Source: Candidatus Fimadaptatus faecigallinarum (lineage in GTDB: Bacteria; Bacillota; Clostridia; Christensenellales; Aristaeellaceae). Taken from it: a stretch of 64,000 nt of DNA. This document shows, one piece after another, positions 58,939 to 64,000 of this stretch (position 1 is its first letter; every line of letters starts with the position of its first letter). The stretch spans positions 62,001-126,000 of the forward strand of contig DVNK01000025.1 of the NCBI GenBank assembly GCA_018714445.1, in the 5' to 3' direction. Below the pieces are notes generated by a model that saw nothing but the letters and a program-made list of their open reading frames with translations, searched no databases and was not told the DNA's origin. The translations under genes and the position numbers were made by a program.

Positions 58939-60399
58939 ATGTCCGAATCAATCGTTAAGGCGGAGCGGTACATAGCCGAAAACCGCGCCCATGTAAACCC
59001 GATGTATCGGCCGGCGTATCACTGTGCGCCGCCGGTGGGCTGGATAAACGATCCCAACGGCTTTTCGTACTGGCGGGGCCAGTACCATCTGTTCTGCCAG
59101 TATTACCCGTACAAGCCCGTATGGGGGCCGATGCACTGGGGACACTGGGTCAGCCGGGACCTGGTGCACTGGGAGTGGATCGGCGTGGCGCTGGCGCCGG
59201 ACAGCCCGTTTGACGACAAGGGCTGCTTTTCGGGTACGGCGGTCGCCGATGGCGACAGGCTGCTGCTGATGTACACCGGCGTGCATGCCGACGCCGACGG
59301 GCGCGTGATACAGGAGCAGTGCATAGCGTCCTCGACCGACGGCATACACTTCGAAAAGTGGTCCTGCAACCCGGTGATAGGCGCGCGCGATTTGCCCGCG
59401 GACGGCTCACCGGTGGACTTCCGCGACCCGCGGCTTATTAAGACCGCGACCGGCTGGCGCGCGATAGTGGCCAACCGCGGCGCGCGCAACGGCCGGCAGT
59501 TGAGCTTTTCGAGCGCGGATCTGGTGAACTGGAAGTGCGACGGCGTGTTCCTGGAGGACATAGGCGACATGCCCGAGTGCCCGGACTACTTTGAACTGGG
59601 CGGCAAGCGCGTGCTGCTCAGCTGCGTGATCAACATGCCGCAGGTTGGGCTCAGGTTTCCGAGCGCTCAGCCGGCGGTGTGGGTGCTGGGCGAGGAGCGC
59701 GACGGGCGCATGATCGTCGAGGCGCTGGAGGCCGCCGACAATGGCGCGGAGTTCTACGCGCCGCAGACCGTGCGCACGCCCGACGGCCGGCGCGTCATGC
59801 TGGGCTGGATGCACATGTGGCAGCACGAGTCGCCGACGCAGTACCTGGGCCATGGCTGGTGCGGCATGTACACGGTGCCGCGCGAGCTGACGGTGCAAAG
59901 CGGGCGGGTATACCAGCAGCCGCTCAGGGAGCTCCGGGAGCTGCGCGGCGGACGGTTCGGCGCGGCGGGCGTGCAGGTGCACGGCGAGACCGCGATACCC
60001 GGACTGGAGGGCCGGCACTATGAGCTGGACATGACGCTCGAGCCCGACAGCGGCGGCAAGGCGCAGATAAGGCTCATGCAGACCGGCGACGAGTACTTTG
60101 AGATAAGCTATGACCCGGCAACGCGCATACTGACGTGCGACCGGTCGCGCGGCGGGTACACTATGGGCGCGGATGGCGGAGCGGAGGACAAGCCGTACTC
60201 GCAGGCGGTCGTGCCGGGCGGCGCGCGCGAGCTGCGGTTGCAGGTGTTTGTGGATGCGTGCTCGGTGGAGGTGTTCGTGGACGGCGGCGCGGTGGTGGTT
60301 TCGATGCTGAACTACCCCAAGGGGCCGGCGTACGGCATAGGCTTTGCGGGAGACTTTACGATAAATGAGCTGAGCAAGTGGGAACTGGCGGGCGTGTGA
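58939..60399 (+). CDS. GH32 family glycoside hydrolase (sucrose-6-phosphate hydrolase/invertase-like)
   Basis: GWINDPNGFSYW, FSGTAV, DFRDPR, MPECPDYFEL, C-terminal beta-sandwich VDACSVEVFVDGG. Confidence 0.93.
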   Translation: MSESIVKAERYIAENRAHVNPMYRPAYHCAPPVGWINDPNGFSYWRGQYHLFCQYYPYKPVWGPMHWGHWVSRDLVHWEWIGVALAPDSPFDDKGCFSGTAVADGDRLLLMYTGVHADADGRVIQEQCIASSTDGIHFEKWSCNPVIGARDLPADGSPVDFRDPRLIKTATGWRAIVANRGARNGRQLSFSSADLVNWKCDGVFLEDIGDMPECPDYFELGGKRVLLSCVINMPQVGLRFPSAQPAVWVLGEERDGRMIVEALEAADNGAEFYAPQTVRTPDGRRVMLGWMHMWQHESPTQYLGHGWCGMYTVPRELTVQSGRVYQQPLRELRELRGGRFGAAGVQVHGETAIPGLEGRHYELDMTLEPDSGGKAQIRLMQTGDEYFEISYDPATRILTCDRSRGGYTMGADGGAEDKPYSQAVVPGGARELRLQVFVDACSVEVFVDGGAVVVSMLNYPKGPAYGIGFAGDFTINELSKWELAGV

Positions 60400-60419
60400 G
60401 CCCGACCGGTACGGCGACG

Positions 60420-60465
60420 TGCGCCGCGGAATGGATAAGTTCCGCGGCGCGCGCTGCGTTTTGGC
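60420..60465 (+). terminator. Terminator after the GH32 gene
   Basis: GCGCCGCGGAA TGGATAAG TTCCGCGGCGC, T-run slightly downstream (gcgttttgg). Confidence 0.6.
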
Positions 60466-60619
60466 GGGACACCGGCGGTGCGCGGGGGCGTGCGGCGGCA
60501 TGGGGCAGCCGGCGCTGCTCCGGCGGCGATGAGCGTGCCGGCAGGAGCGCGGCGGCGCTTGCTTTGGGGCGATTTTGCTGCGCGGCGGTTGAGGATGGCG
60601 CGCGTTGCGTGCCGCGTGG

Positions 60620-60795
60620 GATTCGGGGGCTGCATTGAGGTGGATTTGCGGCCTGCGCCGATACGGATGGCGTTGCACTGGTACTGCTGCTAGTTATGGA
60701 TGGTGCAGGATATTAAACTCGTGTGCTACTTGTCGCGAGAAAGTTGTGGGCTGCATTGAGGCGTATCTGCGGCCTGCGCCGGCATGGGCGATTGC
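60620..60795. repeat. About 120-bp duplication, 1.5-2 units
   Basis: gggctgcattgaggtggatttgcggcctgcgccg (about 60628) versus gggctgcattgaggcgtatctgcggcctgcgccg (about 60748). Confidence 0.85.
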
Positions 60796-60986
60796 TGCGG
60801 CGGAGGGCGCGCTTTGCGGACATGGCGGATATGTCGGCATTTGGCGCATGTGGGAGGGCGTCGGCTGCATCTGGCGCGTGGCGCGGCCCGACGCGCAAAT
60901 ACCCCGATTTCTTTGCGTGCGGGTGCTATCGGTGCGCGGGCAAAGGTGGTATAATGCCGCATAGCAAAGGAAGTGTATGTGGACAG

Positions 60987-62489
60987 ATGCCAATGCTCGA
61001 GTTTGACGATCAGTTCACCATGTTTGACATAACGCCGCTGGAGAACCTGTTCATAGACGAGTACATGCTGCGCGCGCCGGGCGACTTCGTAAAGGTGTAC
61101 ATATACGCGCTGCGGCAGTGCTACCACCCGCCGCGCGACAACGACTACGAACGCATGGCGCGGGCGCTGTGCATGGAGCCCGACGACGTGAAGAACGCGT
61201 TCATGTACTGGGAACGGCAGGGGCTGCTGATGCGAATAAGCGATAATCCGCCGGCGTATCGCTTCTTTAATCTGAAGGCCCGGCTGATGGCGCAGCAGAC
61301 CCAGGACGACGGACTGTACCGCTATCGCGAGTTCAATGACCGCGTGCAGAGCATGTTCCCGCCGGGACGGCTGCTGCACGAGAGCGATACCAAGTATCTG
61401 TACGACTGGATAGAGGTGTACAAACTGCCCGAGAGCGTGGTGCTGATACTGGTGGAATACCTGCTCAAAAAGCGCGGGCCGCATGTGCGCTTTGCCGGAT
61501 GCGACAAGATAGCGCGCGACTGGGCCGATCGCGGCATAAATACGCCCGAGGCCGCGCGGGAACAGGTGCGCTATGCCAGCGATTCGTTCCAGCTCACGCG
61601 CAAGGTGCTGCAGCGGCTGGGCATACGCTCCGATCCCACGCCCGATCAGGAGCGGCTGTATGCCAGCTGGATCGCGCTGGGCTTTGACAACGCGGCGATA
61701 CTGGAGTGCTGCAAGCAGACCGCGACCGCGCGCACGCCCAACATGGGATATCTGGACAGCGTGATACAGTCGATGCACGAGCGCGGCCTGCACACCGCGC
61801 GCGAGATCGCCGAGTACACCGAGGACTACAAGCAGGGCATGGCGCGGCTGCGCGAGGTGTTCAAAGCGTTGGGGCAACCGGTGCCGCTGGGCGCGTCGGC
61901 GCTTATGGATACCTACCGGTCGTGGCAGGAGCTGGGGTTCGACGGCGAGGCGATACTGATAGCGGCGCGCGCGCTCAAGCGCATGGGCTCGGGCACGTTC
62001 GAGCTGCTGGACAAGGCGCTGCACCGCATGAAGGACGAAGGCGTTATCGACGAGGCCGCCGTCAATCGCTACTACGACGAGATATTTACCTATGCCGGCA
62101 TTTGCGACGCGCTGCTGGAGCGGTTGGCGCTCAACCGCCGCGCCACGCCCGCCGACCGCGAGGCCGTGAAGCGCTGGAGCGCGCAGTATTCGATGAGCTA
62201 TGACATGCTGATGCTGGCCGCCGATCGCGCGCGCGACGCCACTGGCAACAAGATTGCGTACATGGACGGCATATTGCGCACCTGGTACGAGCGCGACCTG
62301 CTCACGCCGGATGCGGTCGCGCATGACGAGGCCAACCGGCGCGCGCGGCCAGCGGCTCCGGCGGCGGCCCCGGCGACGTCCGGCGGGACCGGCCGCGCCG
62401 CTGCTGCGACTGGTTATGCGCAACATACGTATGCGCCCGGCGAGCTGGAGCGCGTATACACGGACATAATGCACGACGACGAGAACTGA
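60987..62489 (+). CDS. DnaD domain-containing replication protein
   Basis: FTMFDITPLENLFIDEYMLRAPGDFVKVYIYALRQCYHP...; DnaD-like YDWIEVYKLPESVVLILVEYLLKKRG and later IAEYTEDYKQGMARLREVFKALG. Confidence 0.85.
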   Translation: MPMLEFDDQFTMFDITPLENLFIDEYMLRAPGDFVKVYIYALRQCYHPPRDNDYERMARALCMEPDDVKNAFMYWERQGLLMRISDNPPAYRFFNLKARLMAQQTQDDGLYRYREFNDRVQSMFPPGRLLHESDTKYLYDWIEVYKLPESVVLILVEYLLKKRGPHVRFAGCDKIARDWADRGINTPEAAREQVRYASDSFQLTRKVLQRLGIRSDPTPDQERLYASWIALGFDNAAILECCKQTATARTPNMGYLDSVIQSMHERGLHTAREIAEYTEDYKQGMARLREVFKALGQPVPLGASALMDTYRSWQELGFDGEAILIAARALKRMGSGTFELLDKALHRMKDEGVIDEAAVNRYYDEIFTYAGICDALLERLALNRRATPADREAVKRWSAQYSMSYDMLMLAADRARDATGNKIAYMDGILRTWYERDLLTPDAVAHDEANRRARPAAPAAAPATSGGTGRAAAATGYAQHTYAPGELERVYTDIMHDDEN

Positions 62490-62534
62490 GCAGTGCGCGC
62501 GGAGGTCGGTCTGAGCGGCCATGCGGACGCGTTG

Positions 62535-62680
62535 CAGTCATGGCGTGCGCAGAGCGCGGGCTGTGCGGGGCTGCCGTCAGTGCGTGGAGGCGCAGTCTGC
62601 GGGCCAGTCAAGGCGTGCGCAGAGCGTGGACTGTGCGGGTACGGCAGACCGGCGTATTTCACAGGCGGCGCTGGCACTGA
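62535..62680. repeat. About 70-bp duplication
   Basis: ggcgtgcgcagagcgcgggctgtgcggg versus ggcgtgcgcagagcgtggactgtgcggg. Confidence 0.75.
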
Positions 62681-63041
62681 CGACGTGCGAGCCGGAGCGT
62701 GGCGCAATCGGCGCATGCAAGGCAGATGAAGGCATGCGGCGCGCATGCAGTCCGTCGCGCAATGCAATGTAAGCGGATAAGACATAAGCGAAACCGGCGC
62801 ACATTGCGAGAGCGGCGCGTGAACGAGCACATTCTTCACGCCTGTAATCGCATATGGCGATGTGCGCAGGCTGATGCGTGCAAGGCTGATGTGCGTCGGC
62901 CGATGCGTGCATGCTGATGAGCGTCGGCTGATGTGCGCAAGTCAATGCGCGTCGGCTGATACGCACCAGCCGACGTGCACTGGCCAATGCGCGGCCGCGC
63001 CGCAGGGCCTGACAGCGGCGCGGATCATGGGAGGTGACTTG

Positions 63042-64000
63042 ATGGCGGACGATGTACGACAGACGGTGCGGCGCGAGTTCGACCGGCTGCTGAGCCAGGA
63101 GCAGCGCGAGCGCGAGGAGCGCATACGCGATGCCGAGGCGCGCGACCCCGAGATAGCTGCGCTGCTGAAGCGGCGCACACTGGCGCTGACGGGGGCATAT
63201 GCGCGGGCGTTGAGCGAGCGTCGCGCGCCGGCGCGAGAGGAGATCCGCGCCGAATTGAAGCGCATGGATGACGAGGTGCGGGCGCGTCTGGCGGCGCTGG
63301 GGCTGCCCGGGGATTACCTGGAGATGCGCTACCGCTGCAATGTGTGCAAGGATCTGGGCTACGTGGGCGATGCGGGGCGGCGCGACTGCGAGTGCTTCCG
63401 CGCGCGGCTGGACGAGGAGCGCCGCAAACGCGCGCGCCTGGACATGGCCGGCGACGACACGTTTGAGCGATTCGACGAAAATGTGTTTCCGGCGACGCCG
63501 TTGCCGGGCCTGGACTATTCGCAGCGGGACTTTATGCGGCGCGTGCGGGACATATGCGTGCGCTACTGCGACGCGTTTCCGAACAATCGCCGGCGCAACC
63601 TGCTGTTGACGGGTGCGCCGGGGCTGGGCAAGACGTTTTTGTTGAACTGCATGGCCAACCGGCTGTATGCGCGCGGGGTCGCGGTGAGCTACCTGACGGC
63701 GTACCGGATGCTGGGCGCGATGCGCGAGAGCGTTATGGGCGTGGACGAGCGCCCGTTTCAGCTGATGCTGGGCGCGGAGCTGCTGATTATAGACGATCTG
63801 GGCAGCGAGCCGATCTACCGCAATATTACGATAGAGATGCTGTTTACACTGCTCAATGAGCGCATGCGTGCGCGCGCCCATACGCTCATAGCGACCAACC
63901 TGACCGCGCCGCAGCTGCTGGAGCGCTACGGCGACCGCGTGGCGTCGCGGCTGATAAACACCGAGGACACGACGATATTGGGCTTTGTGGGCGCAGACGT
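63042..64000 (+). CDS. dnaC: DnaC/DnaI-type helicase loader ATPase (runs off the window)
   Basis: MADDVRQTVRREFDRLL...; Zn-like CNVCKDLGYVGDAGRRDCECF; Walker A LTGAPGLGKTFLLN; LLIIDDLGSEP. Absent from the ORF track because no stop occurs in the window. Confidence 0.88.
   Translation, partial: MADDVRQTVRREFDRLLSQEQREREERIRDAEARDPEIAALLKRRTLALTGAYARALSERRAPAREEIRAELKRMDDEVRARLAALGLPGDYLEMRYRCNVCKDLGYVGDAGRRDCECFRARLDEERRKRARLDMAGDDTFERFDENVFPATPLPGLDYSQRDFMRRVRDICVRYCDAFPNNRRRNLLLTGAPGLGKTFLLNCMANRLYARGVAVSYLTAYRMLGAMRESVMGVDERPFQLMLGAELLIIDDLGSEPIYRNITIEMLFTLLNERMRARAHTLIATNLTAPQLLERYGDRVASRLINTEDTTILGFVGAD

Noticed and set aside
1-64000. tRNA/rRNA genes or mobile elements
   Set aside because: No T-arm GGTTCRANNCC-type signatures in context, no rRNA stretches, and no transposase, integrase or phage genes were recognised.

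Overview
GC-rich 64 kb bacterial chromosomal window, probably from an uncultured Clostridia-like Bacillota (inferred from gene content and a T-box leader). About 37 protein-coding genes can be supported. They include a T-box-controlled aminotransferase; a phosphate locus pstC-pstA-pstB-phoU-phoB-phoR with no pstS beside it; an M3 oligoendopeptidase; an ACT-domain/PFL-family pair; an FGGY kinase; a sigma-factor-like protein fused to a transmembrane segment and exported domain; a sulfatase; a rhomboid protease; a sugar/sugar-acid block (alpha/beta hydrolase, class II aldolase, SDR, sorbose-1-phosphate-reductase-like dehydrogenase, galactonate dehydratase-like); a polysaccharide deacetylase-luxS-MATE operon; acetamidase; Fe-ADH; a homocysteine S-methyltransferase-like protein; an HtrA protease; a GH32 hydrolase; and a DnaD/DnaC pair running off the right edge. 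No tRNA, rRNA, transposase, phage or CRISPR was recognised. The most unusual signal is architectural. Almost every long intergenic gap holds its own tandem repeat array (unit about 18-209 bp, no obvious sharing of units between loci). Several arrays show alternating A/B higher-order organisation. At least four appear to have been seeded from, or to contain copies of, the 3' end of the adjacent gene (17.1 kb, 28.4 kb, 29.3 kb, 23.4-24.0 kb). Others amplify terminator-like hairpins (39 kb, 48.6 kb), and in-frame versions occur inside genes (phoR linker, 53 kb protein, 49 kb protein). Other items of note: a near-consensus parS site at 30681, strong AUA isoleucine codon use, and promoters with well-formed -10 boxes. 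All calls come from reading the sequence; no searches were run.
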